This document shows positions 8,990-17,628 of a DNA stretch of 64,000 bases, piece after piece. Position 1 is the stretch's first letter. Each line of letters begins with the position of its first letter. Both the position numbers and the translations under genes were made by a program. Source of the stretch: Mariniradius saccharolyticus AK6 (lineage in GTDB: Bacteria; Bacteroidota; Bacteroidia; Cytophagales; Cyclobacteriaceae); assembly GCF_000330725.2 (NCBI RefSeq), contig NZ_AMZY02000017.1, forward strand, positions 1-64,000, in the 5' to 3' direction. The notes below the pieces were generated by a model. The model had not been told where the DNA came from. It did not search any database and was given only the letters and a program-made list of their open reading frames with translations.

Positions 8990-10354
8990 TCAATTGGAGT
9001 TGGATTTGATCGCAGCACCCGCTGGAGTTTCAGGGGCTTGAGCGGACTTTGGCATGTAATATAACACCACCCTACCGTCGAGGCTGAGGTATTGGTTCGC
9101 TACACGCTTCAGGTCTTCAGCAGTCACTTTACCATAATGTTTCATCTCCTCATTGATGTAGTTGGCATCACCGAAGAATACGCGGGACTGGGCCAAGTTC
9201 TGGGCAATGCCTGCCATCGAACTGTTTTTGGTCACCAGGTTATTTTCGATGATATTCTGGAGTTTTTGGAAGTCTTTGTCAGAAACACCCTCCTGCTGCA
9301 CTTTTCTAAGCAAGGCATCGATCTCACCTTCCAAGGCTTTGGGTTCCACTCCCATGTTAGCGATGCCATACATGATAAATACCCCACCATCCTCCAAGTC
9401 AAGCGGGATAGCTGCTACGGCCAAGGCTTTTTGTTGTTTGTCAACAAGTTCCTTGGTCATGAGCGAAGAGTTGCCGCCCGTGAGGTATGTAGAAAGCATG
9501 GACAAAGCATACGAATCCGGATGATTTTTCGGAGGTAAATTGTAGGCTTGGATGATTGCAGGGATCTGGATATTGTCATAAATCACGTCACGTACTTCCG
9601 CGGTTTTCTTTGGTTCTGTGACATTTGGCCTAAAGAATGCCTTTGGCCCGGATGGAATTTCCTCAAAATAAGCCCTTACCCATTTTTCCGCCTGCGCATA
9701 ATCTATGTCTCCCGCAACAGTCAATACAGCGTTGTTGGGCACATAATAGGACTTATGGAAATCCATGAATTCCTGCAAACGCGCAGAATCCAAATGCTCC
9801 ATGGACCCGATTACTGGCCATTTGTATGGATGGACGTTGTATGCCCTCTTCATGGTTTCGGGCAAAATCGTCCCATAGGGACGGTTATCATAGCTTTGCC
9901 TTTTTTCTTCCTTGATCACCTCTCGCTGCGTATCCACACCGATCTGATCGATTTTTGGATGCAGCATACGCTCGGATTCCATATACAATGCAGTCTCCAA
10001 CTGGTTGGAAGGAACGATCTCGTAGTAATAGGTAATGTCGTTGGAGGTAAATGCATTCAGCGTACCACCGATTGCCTGGATTTTATTCATATATTCGCCC
10101 CGACCGATGTTTTCTGTCCCCTCAAACAGCAAGTGTTCGAAGAAGTGCGCGAAGCCGGTCCTATTTGGATTCTCGTTCTTTGAACCCACATGGTAAAGCA
10201 CAGACACCGCCACTATCGGTGTCGTGTTGTCTTGGTGTAGGATCACATGAAGGCCATTGTCCAGTGTAATTTCCTTGAACTCGATTTTGTTCTGGGCCAG
10301 CGCAGGCAAGGACAGCACGGCCACTAGTAAGATTGAAAAGGTAAACTTTCTCAT
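8990..10354 (-). CDS. M16 family zinc peptidase, catalytic subunit
   Basis: A 454-residue exported metallopeptidase (insulinase/pitrilysin family). The signal peptide covers about residues 1-20 (ending ALAQ). The inverted zinc motif HFFEH lies at 70-74 within AHFFEHLLFEGT, and the downstream conserved glutamate lies in the EVIKEEKRQS region (about 140-150). Family members act as heterodimers with an inactive M16 subunit, which matches the adjacent gene at 6900-8945. They degrade peptides in the periplasm. The promoter must lie in the 333-bp gap upstream (10355-10687). The ATG at 10354 directly precedes a standard signal sequence. Confidence 0.92.
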   Translation of the reverse strand: MRKFTFSILLVAVLSLPALAQNKIEFKEITLDNGLHVILHQDNTTPIVAVSVLYHVGSKNENPNRTGFAHFFEHLLFEGTENIGRGEYMNKIQAIGGTLNAFTSNDITYYYEIVPSNQLETALYMESERMLHPKIDQIGVDTQREVIKEEKRQSYDNRPYGTILPETMKRAYNVHPYKWPVIGSMEHLDSARLQEFMDFHKSYYVPNNAVLTVAGDIDYAQAEKWVRAYFEEIPSGPKAFFRPNVTEPKKTAEVRDVIYDNIQIPAIIQAYNLPPKNHPDSYALSMLSTYLTGGNSSLMTKELVDKQQKALAVAAIPLDLEDGGVFIMYGIANMGVEPKALEGEIDALLRKVQQEGVSDKDFQKLQNIIENNLVTKNSSMAGIAQNLAQSRVFFGDANYINEEMKHYGKVTAEDLKRVANQYLSLDGRVVLYYMPKSAQAPETPAGAAIKSNSN

Positions 10355-10687
10355 GATAGTTTATTTGGTTGTTTCCGTTACATAAATACTACATTCTTTG
10401 GAGTTTGTTTCGCGATTTGCGGATAAATGCCGATTTCGGGTTATGGATAAAAGGTATCAAATCCTCCTAGAGGCAATTGGTTTCACGTTGAGAAACCGCT
10501 TTGGAAACCGATAATTATCCAACACTCCTGATTCATTCTGTGACCACAGGCTACAAATCAAGGATCGGAGAAAGTCACACCATGGTAGCTTTTGAACCAT
10601 GGACTCCTTCACCGAAAATCCCCGACCGGTATTTTCAAGATTTTGTCTGAGATTCTTACTAAGGAAATATTCCACCAGAATCCATTG
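10355..10687. other. Intergenic region with a perfect inverted repeat
   Basis: 333 bp between the M16 gene and the DUF4249 gene, both on the minus strand. It must hold the M16 promoter and the end of the DUF4249 operon. I see a perfect 7-bp inverted repeat, CCATGGT (10580-10586) and ACCATGG (10596-10602), with a 9-base loop and no T tract. No credible gene is visible. Confidence 0.5.
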
Positions 10688-11755
10688 CTAGTCTCTTGGA
10701 GGATTCCAATAAGATGGTGGGTCGAGCGTCGTGCCGGGAACCGTGAGGCAGTCATCCGGGATAATCCTCGGAGTGACGGATTCAGAAAGCCTTGAATTTT
10801 CGATATAAAGCGGCATACGACTCACGGATGCCACGATGAAATAGCCCAAGACGACCTCGTCCGGATCAGTCAGTCCAATGATATTGCCGCGAATATTGGC
10901 AGGCGGTTGGTCAAAAACGCTTCCAGTAATATTGATTTGCTGCTGCACTAAGCGCAAAAACCGATAGGCCTCGCGGGATACGGCCATCTGGAGAATCTCA
11001 GTCCTATAGGTACGCTTGAATCTCAATCCATCATCCTGTATGTAGGCAACAGGAATCTTTTGGGACAAACCATTGAAACTCTCATCGGCTGCTATCGCAA
11101 AACTCTGTATCCTGGAATTTTCTTTAGCGAAGCATATGTCGCAGCAATCCTTCGGCGCTGGACCTCTTGGATTGGTGGGATGGGTCGGAGGAAGTGTATA
11201 AAGTTCCGGATTGGCAACCAACACATAATCGCCTGGACCGGATCTCCAATAGTAAAAATTGGTCTGATCGCTCGGATCCTTGAAATACGCATAAATCTGG
11301 GTGCCTACTTTGTCGTTCAGCCGATCGCTGGTAAACGTTCGAACAGATTCATAGGAGAGCGAATCAATCTGGGGAACACTATTGGCGATCTCCGGCAACG
11401 AGGAATAGGTCTTCCCATTCTGAAGCTCTATTTGGAGGATGTAACTTCTCCCTACCTGTACCTGAAATCCCGCAGGTGTAAAATAAGAACCTCTTTCCAC
11501 TTCCTCTGAAAGGAACGTAACGTTTCCTTCACTGTCCCTCAAAGCGACTTTTGCTTCGGTGACTGGCCTAATCAAGCCCTCAAATACACTTCCATAAGTA
11601 TCGGACCTTGTCAAGCGAATCAAATGTGGCCCGGGTTCATTGGTAATAAAGCCCTCGACCGTCAAGAGTTGTTCGCCTTCGGGAATCTCTACCTTGTAGG
11701 GGTCGATACAGGAAAGCGTAAACAAAAGCAATATGTAAAGTGATCTCTTCAACAT
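10688..11755 (-). CDS. DUF4249 domain-containing lipoprotein
   Basis: A 355-residue exported lipoprotein; the signal sequence ends at the lipobox LSC (Cys at about residue 16). The N-terminal block EGEQLLTVEGFITNEPGPH is typical of DUF4249, a Bacteroidota family that almost always sits next to a TonB-dependent receptor and is thought to be its surface partner (inference from co-occurrence). Two cysteine pairs near residues 205-215 (CCDIC) could form disulfides or bind metal. It is the last gene of a three-gene envelope operon, 7 bp after the receptor gene. Confidence 0.85.
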   Translation of the reverse strand: MLKRSLYILLLFTLSCIDPYKVEIPEGEQLLTVEGFITNEPGPHLIRLTRSDTYGSVFEGLIRPVTEAKVALRDSEGNVTFLSEEVERGSYFTPAGFQVQVGRSYILQIELQNGKTYSSLPEIANSVPQIDSLSYESVRTFTSDRLNDKVGTQIYAYFKDPSDQTNFYYWRSGPGDYVLVANPELYTLPPTHPTNPRGPAPKDCCDICFAKENSRIQSFAIAADESFNGLSQKIPVAYIQDDGLRFKRTYRTEILQMAVSREAYRFLRLVQQQINITGSVFDQPPANIRGNIIGLTDPDEVVLGYFIVASVSRMPLYIENSRLSESVTPRIIPDDCLTVPGTTLDPPSYWNPPRD

Positions 11756-11762
11756 CGTCGTA

Positions 11763-14162
11763 TCAGAATTTTACCGAATAACTTAAAGTTGGAAGCGGGA
11801 CGCCCAATATCGCCAATCGGTATGGCTGTGGCGGTGAACCCGGCTGGTCTGCAAAGAAGATCGAATATGGGTTCTTTCTTCCATACACGTTCATGATCGC
11901 AAAGGTCCAATCACCTTGATAGAAAAGGCCTTTGCCCTTCAGTTTGAAATTGAAGGAAATATCCAGACGGTGAAAATCCGGCAAGCGCTGCAAGTTTCTA
12001 TTTGGGAAATAGGCAAGTGAGTTGCCTGCAAAGTCGAACTTGGCTTCCGGGAACGAAACAGGGCGACCTGTGCTGTAGGAGAATGTGGCCGAAAAAGAAG
12101 CGTTGGTTGCCAGCTTGTAATTTCCGATCAGAGTCAGGTCATGGGGTTTGTCGAAATTTGCTGGATACCATTCGCCGTCGTTGACGATTTCCTCCTCAAA
12201 GGGGGTGATCACACGTCGAAAGGTCCTGGAATATGTGTAACTCGCCCAACCTGTCGTCCTGCCCAGGTTTTTCTTTACATAAAACTCCGCGCCATAGGCT
12301 TTTCCCTGTCCCGGGATAATCTCCGTTTCGAGGTTGTTTTGTAGCAGCAGTCTAGCGCCATCCTTGTAATCAATCACGTTCTGGATGTCCTTGTAATACA
12401 CTTCCACGGAGGTTTCAAAGATGTTTCCTTTGAAATTCTTGTACACACCCAACGAAAGCTGGTCCACAATCTGTGGCTTGAAGAATTGGTCACTTAGCTT
12501 CCAAACATCCGTGGGCGCAATGGTAGCGGTATTGGAAATCAGGTGGATAAACTGGTACATCCTGTTATAGCCACCCTTGATGGAGGTCTTGGAATCGAAG
12601 GAATACCTGAATGAAGCCCTTGGACCGAGGCCATCATATGATTGGATCAATTCCCCGTCCCCGTAGGTTCTTTCCCCAATCACCGTCCCATTGCTAATTG
12701 GCAGGTTTGGAGCGTATTCCCGGACCGTTCGAGGGCCGAAGTATTGGTAAAAATCATACCGCAATCCGTAGGATATCCCAAATTTTTCACCAAACTCCAA
12801 TTCGTGCTGTGCATACACTCCTGATTCCCGGCCAAACTCATTTTGGACACTTTGGGGCAGTACACTCGATTCGCCATCACTCGGCAGCGGAATCAAATCT
12901 CCTGGCCTGATCGTGATTTTTTTCGAATCAGCACCAAATGAAATCTTGTTCCGCTCTCCCAAATTGTAGGTAAAATTCAACCTCAATCCCAAATCTTGGA
13001 TACCGGACTGCAGGTCGAAGTTGTTGATACCGGATTTGTTGAAAATAGAAAAATCGTATTCAGTGTAAAAGCCGATAACATCCACGTTCGTCCGCTCACC
13101 AAACTTGCCCTGATACCGCAAAGTATGGCTCATGTTTGTCCATGAAATGGTGGTGTCCGAAGCCAATGCGAAATCATCGTAACTTCTGTAAAAACTGTAC
13201 GTGACGTTGTGGTTTTCATTGATTTCCCCGTAAAGGATTCCATTCATGTCGTTGAAGTTGGCATTGGAGGAGCGCAAATCGGGATTGTTGAGTGAGTTTA
13301 GCAACCAATTGATATATGAACCTCTAAAGCCCACCTTGGCGGAAAGATGGTTTTTGATAATCGGGCCGTTCAACGAGGCTTTGCCGGAAACTGTCCCGAC
13401 CATGAAGTCTCCTCCCCAGCGATCCAGGCTGCCTGACCTCGGCGTGATATCGAGGATCGAGGAACCACGCCCACCAAATTTGGTTGGGATGATCGCCTTG
13501 TAAAGTGTGAATTCATTGACCATATCCGGATTAAAAGCCGTAAACAAGCCAAACAAGTGGGATGGGTTGTACACAGGCGCCCCCGCGAAAAGTATCAGGT
13601 TTTGATCGGCGCCGCCTCCACGGACATTGAGCCCCGAAGAAGCTTCGCCCGCCTGGCTAACACCAGGCAAGGTCGCAATTGAACGGATGATATCCACTTC
13701 ACCCAAAAAAGGAGGCAGTTCCTTCAGAGTATTCATATTGATACTGACGGCTCCCATTTCCGTACTCCGGATGTTCTTCTCTGGATCCGAACCGAAAACC
13801 ACCACATCATCCAAATCAAAATCCTCTTGGATCATCGTCAGGGTAATCCGACCATCTCCAACGGCCACAAAAGGGTAAATGATTGTTTCGTAGCCCACAT
13901 ACCTGATTTCAAGGACATACTCAGCACGATCCAAGACAAGGTTGAAGCTCCCGTTTGTGTTCGTCACCTCGGTTTTGTTAAGTTCTCTGACCGTGACGGT
14001 AGCGCCTACCAACGCCTCTCCGGTGATTTGGTCAGTCAGACGGCCACCGATCTTTATATCCTTCAGCTGGCCAATATCGCGACCAATGACGGTTTTCTGT
14101 TGACTGTACGCAGTCAAATGGCAAACCGAGAAAAGCACCAGAAGGAGTAAATATTTTCTCAT
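11763..14162 (-). CDS. TonB-dependent outer-membrane receptor
   Basis: A 799-residue outer-membrane protein. The signal peptide (about 1-20, ending TAYSQ) is followed by a carboxypeptidase-regulatory-like beta-sandwich (about 38-115), a plug domain (about 120-240) and a 22-stranded barrel. The plug carries GLNVRGGGADQNLILFAG and the barrel carries GISYGLRYDFYQYFG. The last residues, TLSYSVKF, end in Phe as expected for Bam-inserted barrels. The ligand is unknown. Family members take up siderophores, vitamins, glycans or peptides using TonB energy. It lies in an operon with the DUF4249 gene downstream and the TIG/kelch gene upstream (9-bp gap). Confidence 0.93.
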   Translation of the reverse strand: MRKYLLLLVLFSVCHLTAYSQQKTVIGRDIGQLKDIKIGGRLTDQITGEALVGATVTVRELNKTEVTNTNGSFNLVLDRAEYVLEIRYVGYETIIYPFVAVGDGRITLTMIQEDFDLDDVVVFGSDPEKNIRSTEMGAVSINMNTLKELPPFLGEVDIIRSIATLPGVSQAGEASSGLNVRGGGADQNLILFAGAPVYNPSHLFGLFTAFNPDMVNEFTLYKAIIPTKFGGRGSSILDITPRSGSLDRWGGDFMVGTVSGKASLNGPIIKNHLSAKVGFRGSYINWLLNSLNNPDLRSSNANFNDMNGILYGEINENHNVTYSFYRSYDDFALASDTTISWTNMSHTLRYQGKFGERTNVDVIGFYTEYDFSIFNKSGINNFDLQSGIQDLGLRLNFTYNLGERNKISFGADSKKITIRPGDLIPLPSDGESSVLPQSVQNEFGRESGVYAQHELEFGEKFGISYGLRYDFYQYFGPRTVREYAPNLPISNGTVIGERTYGDGELIQSYDGLGPRASFRYSFDSKTSIKGGYNRMYQFIHLISNTATIAPTDVWKLSDQFFKPQIVDQLSLGVYKNFKGNIFETSVEVYYKDIQNVIDYKDGARLLLQNNLETEIIPGQGKAYGAEFYVKKNLGRTTGWASYTYSRTFRRVITPFEEEIVNDGEWYPANFDKPHDLTLIGNYKLATNASFSATFSYSTGRPVSFPEAKFDFAGNSLAYFPNRNLQRLPDFHRLDISFNFKLKGKGLFYQGDWTFAIMNVYGRKNPYSIFFADQPGSPPQPYRLAILGVPLPTLSYSVKF

Positions 14163-14171
14163 ATCGTATCG

Positions 14172-15647
14172 TTAAAAGCCCTTCGGATCAAAAACCCAGA
14201 ATTGCATGGGCCCAGACACCTGTATCTCCCCATTTCTAAGGATATAAATGCTCCCGGAATCCTGGAATGCGCCCACGTTTTGCCCTTGGGAAAGTCCAGG
14301 AAAATCATTCTTGGCCACCCAGTTCATCGTGCGCAGGTCAAGTTCCCAAATCTTTTCGGAGCGATTTTCCAGACCTACATAGGCAAAGTCCCCAATTGTC
14401 AAGCCAAATCCCCTGAGATTCGTGAGCACTCCTGGATACACACTCACCACATCCCAGGACTCATTGGAAGGATTAAATTCGTAAAGCCCTTTACTGGCTG
14501 GGTCAATGAAATACTGCTTCCCTTGATAATGGAAGTTCATCACGTTGAGATTGATTGAAATGGGGGCGTCATTTATCCTCGTCCAAGTATCCGTCGGTTT
14601 GGAGTATTTCAGAACTTCCTTCTCTGCGTCAAAACCTCCACCCAAAACAAACACGGCGTCGGCAGTCTCAAATGCCGCAGCCAAATAAGCGGGCCGAGGA
14701 AGATCGCGCAATTTCACAAATGCACCATTTTCGAGTTTCCAGAAATCCAAAGTAGCGCTGGAGGGGTTGAGAGAAAAACTCAACAAACCGCCTCCAAAAT
14801 ATTTCCCAGTGGAAAATGCCCTAAAATGATTCCCCCCAGGAAAAGACACTTCATTCCAAGTACTGGAACCGAAATCATATTTCCAAAACCGGTTGTTGAG
14901 GTTTTGGGCCAAACCTTGGGTCAGGTTACCCAAACCCACATAAAAATCACGGCCTTCCTGAAGTGCGACGTTCTCAAACAAACGCAAGCCATCCGGGAAT
15001 AGACCAATTGTCGAAAACTTACCCGTGGTGTATTCAAAAGGCTGGGGAAGCACCATTTCCCTGCCCTGACTGACAACACGCACCTGCACGACCGGACTCA
15101 CCGTGGGCGCCGGGACGATTACCCGAATATTTGATTCAAAGTCGATTCCTAACACCTGCGCCCTATTGGGCCCGAAGAAAACTTCCGTGTCGGAAGTGAA
15201 ATTCCTTCCCGAAATGGAAACTTCAATTCCAGATTTACCATTGTTGGGAGCCATGTCCAAAGCAGCAGGAACCAGGCTTTCCAATGTGATCGCATTTCCA
15301 AATAACTCCCCTGAACCAGTCTTCAGATAAGTTCTGGCATAGTACCTGGTCCCTGCCTTGAGCCCCCCGGTTTCTCCGATAAACCTGCCGGGACCGGTTC
15401 TTTCGCCTAAAGAGATTACAATCGGTTGGGAAAACTGCTCCGATTCTGAAACTTGGAAACCGTGGTCGGAAGCCTCGATATTTTGGTTGGTGATCACCCT
15501 CCCCAATAGCCTGACCCTTTCCCCACTTAGGTACAAAACCTCCTCCGTAAGCAAGGAAGGCTCAAAATCGACCTCCTCTTGACAGGCACTAAACAATCCC
15601 AAAAGGACAAATAGGAAGATGACGGGAGTAAACCTGAATTTATTCAT
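14172..15647 (-). CDS. IPT/TIG and kelch-like domain surface lipoprotein
   Basis: A 491-residue lipoprotein. The signal sequence ends at LFSACQEEVDF, with the lipobox Cys at about residue 22. Residues about 35-120 are a fibronectin-like or immunoglobulin-like domain, and about 130-205 an IPT/TIG domain (PNNGKSGIEVSISGRNF). About 210-490 has repeated kelch-type Trp/Gly blocks (W..v..FPG, AAFETADAVFVLGGGFD), suggesting a beta-propeller. It opens the operon that continues with the TonB-dependent receptor and DUF4249 gene, so it may help capture the receptor's ligand (inference). Confidence 0.8.
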   Translation of the reverse strand: MNKFRFTPVIFLFVLLGLFSACQEEVDFEPSLLTEEVLYLSGERVRLLGRVITNQNIEASDHGFQVSESEQFSQPIVISLGERTGPGRFIGETGGLKAGTRYYARTYLKTGSGELFGNAITLESLVPAALDMAPNNGKSGIEVSISGRNFTSDTEVFFGPNRAQVLGIDFESNIRVIVPAPTVSPVVQVRVVSQGREMVLPQPFEYTTGKFSTIGLFPDGLRLFENVALQEGRDFYVGLGNLTQGLAQNLNNRFWKYDFGSSTWNEVSFPGGNHFRAFSTGKYFGGGLLSFSLNPSSATLDFWKLENGAFVKLRDLPRPAYLAAAFETADAVFVLGGGFDAEKEVLKYSKPTDTWTRINDAPISINLNVMNFHYQGKQYFIDPASKGLYEFNPSNESWDVVSVYPGVLTNLRGFGLTIGDFAYVGLENRSEKIWELDLRTMNWVAKNDFPGLSQGQNVGAFQDSGSIYILRNGEIQVSGPMQFWVFDPKGF

Positions 15648-15733
15648 TTACTAAATGGCATACGCAGCCGCCAAAAATAAAGGAATAATTATTTAAAAAA
15701 AATCAAAATTCAGGGCCGAACGAGGAGTATAAA

Positions 15734-16444
15734 CTAAAATATGATGAGGAAATCACACAACAAATCAGAATATTCTTTGGAATAAATCCCCTCAGTGTCC
15801 TTGATTGAAATGATCCTGCTTTCAAAGCCCCGATCCAAAAAAGAAAAACCCTGAATCGAACGGTGGATCTTTTTTTGGGGTCGATCACAAATTTCCAACA
15901 AAAAAAATGGGGAAAGCCCCCTTTTTTGCAACTCGCTTTCCAAGGATTCCATTTGTCGGGGCGGAAGAATCACCCAAAAAACACCTGCTTTTTCCAGAAG
16001 CTTTGAAACTCCTTCTGCCAAAGCATCAAAATCCAAGCTCTTTTGATGCAAAGCCAGATTACGCTTTTGATCGATGGAAAGTAGGTGATTCGGAAAATAA
16101 GGCGGATTACTGACTATCAGGTCAAAGGTTTTCTCCCATGCTTTTGCAAAATCTTGGAAAGGGCTGTGCCAAATGTGTACCCGTTCACCCCATGGACTTC
16201 CCTCCACATTTTCCTTTGCCTGCAAAAAGGCAGACTCATCGATCTCTACCGCCTCGATCCTCGCGGTGGGAAATCGCTGGGCAAGCATCAAGGCAACCAA
16301 GCCAGTACCCGTGCCGATATCCAAAATCCGGTTAGGGGATCCCGTGCCCGCCACAGCCCCTAACAGCACCCCATCCGTGCCGACTTTCATCGCACATCGG
16401 TCGTGATGGATTTGGAATTTTTTGAATCGGAAAGGCTTGGACAT
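15734..16444 (-). CDS. trmN6: tRNA1(Val) adenine-N6-methyltransferase-type SAM methyltransferase
   Basis: A 236-residue class I methyltransferase. The SAM loop is DIGTGTG (42-48) and the catalytic NPPY motif is at 113-116, the signature of N6-adenine/N5-glutamine methyltransferases. The N-terminal FRFKKFQIHHDRCAMKVGTD segment is characteristic of TrmN6 (YfiC), which methylates A37 of tRNA-Val. Length matches the family. It lies nine bases downstream of rnhA on the same strand. It could instead modify another adenine; the TrmN6 call rests on the N-terminal motif. Confidence 0.88.
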   Translation of the reverse strand: MSKPFRFKKFQIHHDRCAMKVGTDGVLLGAVAGTGSPNRILDIGTGTGLVALMLAQRFPTARIEAVEIDESAFLQAKENVEGSPWGERVHIWHSPFQDFAKAWEKTFDLIVSNPPYFPNHLLSIDQKRNLALHQKSLDFDALAEGVSKLLEKAGVFWVILPPRQMESLESELQKRGLSPFFLLEICDRPQKKIHRSIQGFSFLDRGFESRIISIKDTEGIYSKEYSDLLCDFLIIF

Positions 16445-16453
16445 TTGAGTTTA

Positions 16454-16918
16454 TCAAAAGAGAGAAGAATCTTCCTTCTCGTAGCCTTCGTCAGGGGGAA
16501 GATTGGCCTGACTTGCGGCCTCCACGGCGAGTTGGTCGCAGCGCTCATTCTCTGGATGTCCCGCATGCCCTTTGACCCAAATAAACTTCGGCTTAAACCG
16601 CACATGCAGCGTGATGTAGTGCTTCCAAAGGTCAGGGTTTTTCTTTCCCTGAAAGCCCTTTTTCTGCCAGCTCCATATCCAACCCTTTTCTACCGCATCC
16701 ACGACATACTTGCTGTCGGAAAAAATAGTCACCGGAATATCCCTGACCTTCAGCGCCTCCAATCCGCGGATCACGGCAAGCAGCTCCATACGGTTGTTGG
16801 TGGTCAAGCGAAAGCCTTCCGAAAGCTCCTTCCGGTGCTGCTTGTAGATCATCACGACCCCATAGCCTCCCGGTCCAGGATTGCCTTTGGATGCGCCGTC
16901 GGTGTAGATGGTGATCAT
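16454..16918 (-). CDS. rnhA: Ribonuclease HI
   Basis: A 154-residue enzyme that cuts the RNA strand of RNA-DNA hybrids, for example R-loops and Okazaki primers. The four catalytic acids can be seen as Asp7 (YTDGASKGNPGPGGYG), Glu45 (NNRMELLAV), Asp68 (FSDSKYV) and Asp128 (NERCDQLA). Length is typical of bacterial RNase HI without an extra hybrid-binding domain. It is co-directional with the downstream trmN6 gene (9-bp gap). Confidence 0.96.
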   Translation of the reverse strand: MITIYTDGASKGNPGPGGYGVVMIYKQHRKELSEGFRLTTNNRMELLAVIRGLEALKVRDIPVTIFSDSKYVVDAVEKGWIWSWQKKGFQGKKNPDLWKHYITLHVRFKPKFIWVKGHAGHPENERCDQLAVEAASQANLPPDEGYEKEDSSLF

Positions 16919-16937
16919 GGGTAGGTTTGGAGTATGG

Positions 16938-16974
16938 ATTTATGTACGAAGTACGAAGAACAAAGTACCAAGAA
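16938..16974. repeat. Short GTAC-rich intergenic repeat, copy 1
   Basis: The stretch TATGTACGAAGTACGAAGAA and the following CAAAGTACCAAGAAATAGG form a chain of GTAC-centred repeats. A related stretch occurs at 28979-29020. Both lie in short gaps just beyond a gene end. Its function is unknown; it resembles simple intergenic repeats dispersed in Bacteroidota genomes. Confidence 0.6.
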
Positions 16975-17041
16975 ATAGGGGCCTAATGAGGGTTTCGATT
17001 TTTGATGTAAACCTCATCGGTCATCCGAGAAGTCGACAACC

Positions 17042-17626
17042 CTAAATCATCTCCCCCGAAAACATCGCGCTCTTGAAAATCTTGATCGCAATGGATAGCA
17101 GGATGATGCCGAAAATCCGCCGCAACACATCCAAGCCGGTTTTTCCAAGCTTCTGTTCCAGCCAGTTGGTACTTTTCAAAACGGCATATACAACAGCCAA
17201 ATTGATCACAATCCCTATGGCGATATTGGCTTGGGAGTATTCTGACTTAAGCGTCAAAATCGTCGTCAAAGTCCCCGCACCTGCGATCAGCGGAAATGCA
17301 ATCGGCACAATACTCGCGCTCGTCGTACTCGCCTCCGGGTCCGGCTTGAACAGCTCGATTCCCAAAATCATCTCTGCCCCCAAGGCAAAAATGATCAAGG
17401 CTCCAGCAATCGCAAAGTCATCCACCCCAATCCCGAACAGCTTGAGAATGGATTGACCCAAGAAAAGGAAAAGGATCATCAGCAGACCCGCGGCAATGGT
17501 TGCCTTTCCGGATTGGATATGGCCGACCTTTTTGCGGAGATTGATGATGATGGGAATGGAACCCAAGATATCGATCACCGAAAACAGGATCAAGGTCACG
17601 GAAAATATCTCCTTCAGGCTCAGCAT
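17042..17626 (-). CDS. MarC family integral membrane protein
   Basis: A 194-residue inner-membrane protein with six hydrophobic helices. The opening FSVTLILFSVIDILGSIPI and the internal AFPLIAGAGTLTTIL motif are typical of the MarC (UPF0056) family. Despite the name, the family has no proven role in multiple antibiotic resistance; function is unknown. Its ATG lies three bases from the stop of the class V aminotransferase gene upstream, so the two are probably co-transcribed. Confidence 0.88.
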   Translation of the reverse strand: MLSLKEIFSVTLILFSVIDILGSIPIIINLRKKVGHIQSGKATIAAGLLMILFLFLGQSILKLFGIGVDDFAIAGALIIFALGAEMILGIELFKPDPEASTTSASIVPIAFPLIAGAGTLTTILTLKSEYSQANIAIGIVINLAVVYAVLKSTNWLEQKLGKTGLDVLRRIFGIILLSIAIKIFKSAMFSGEMI

Positions 17627-17628
17627 GC

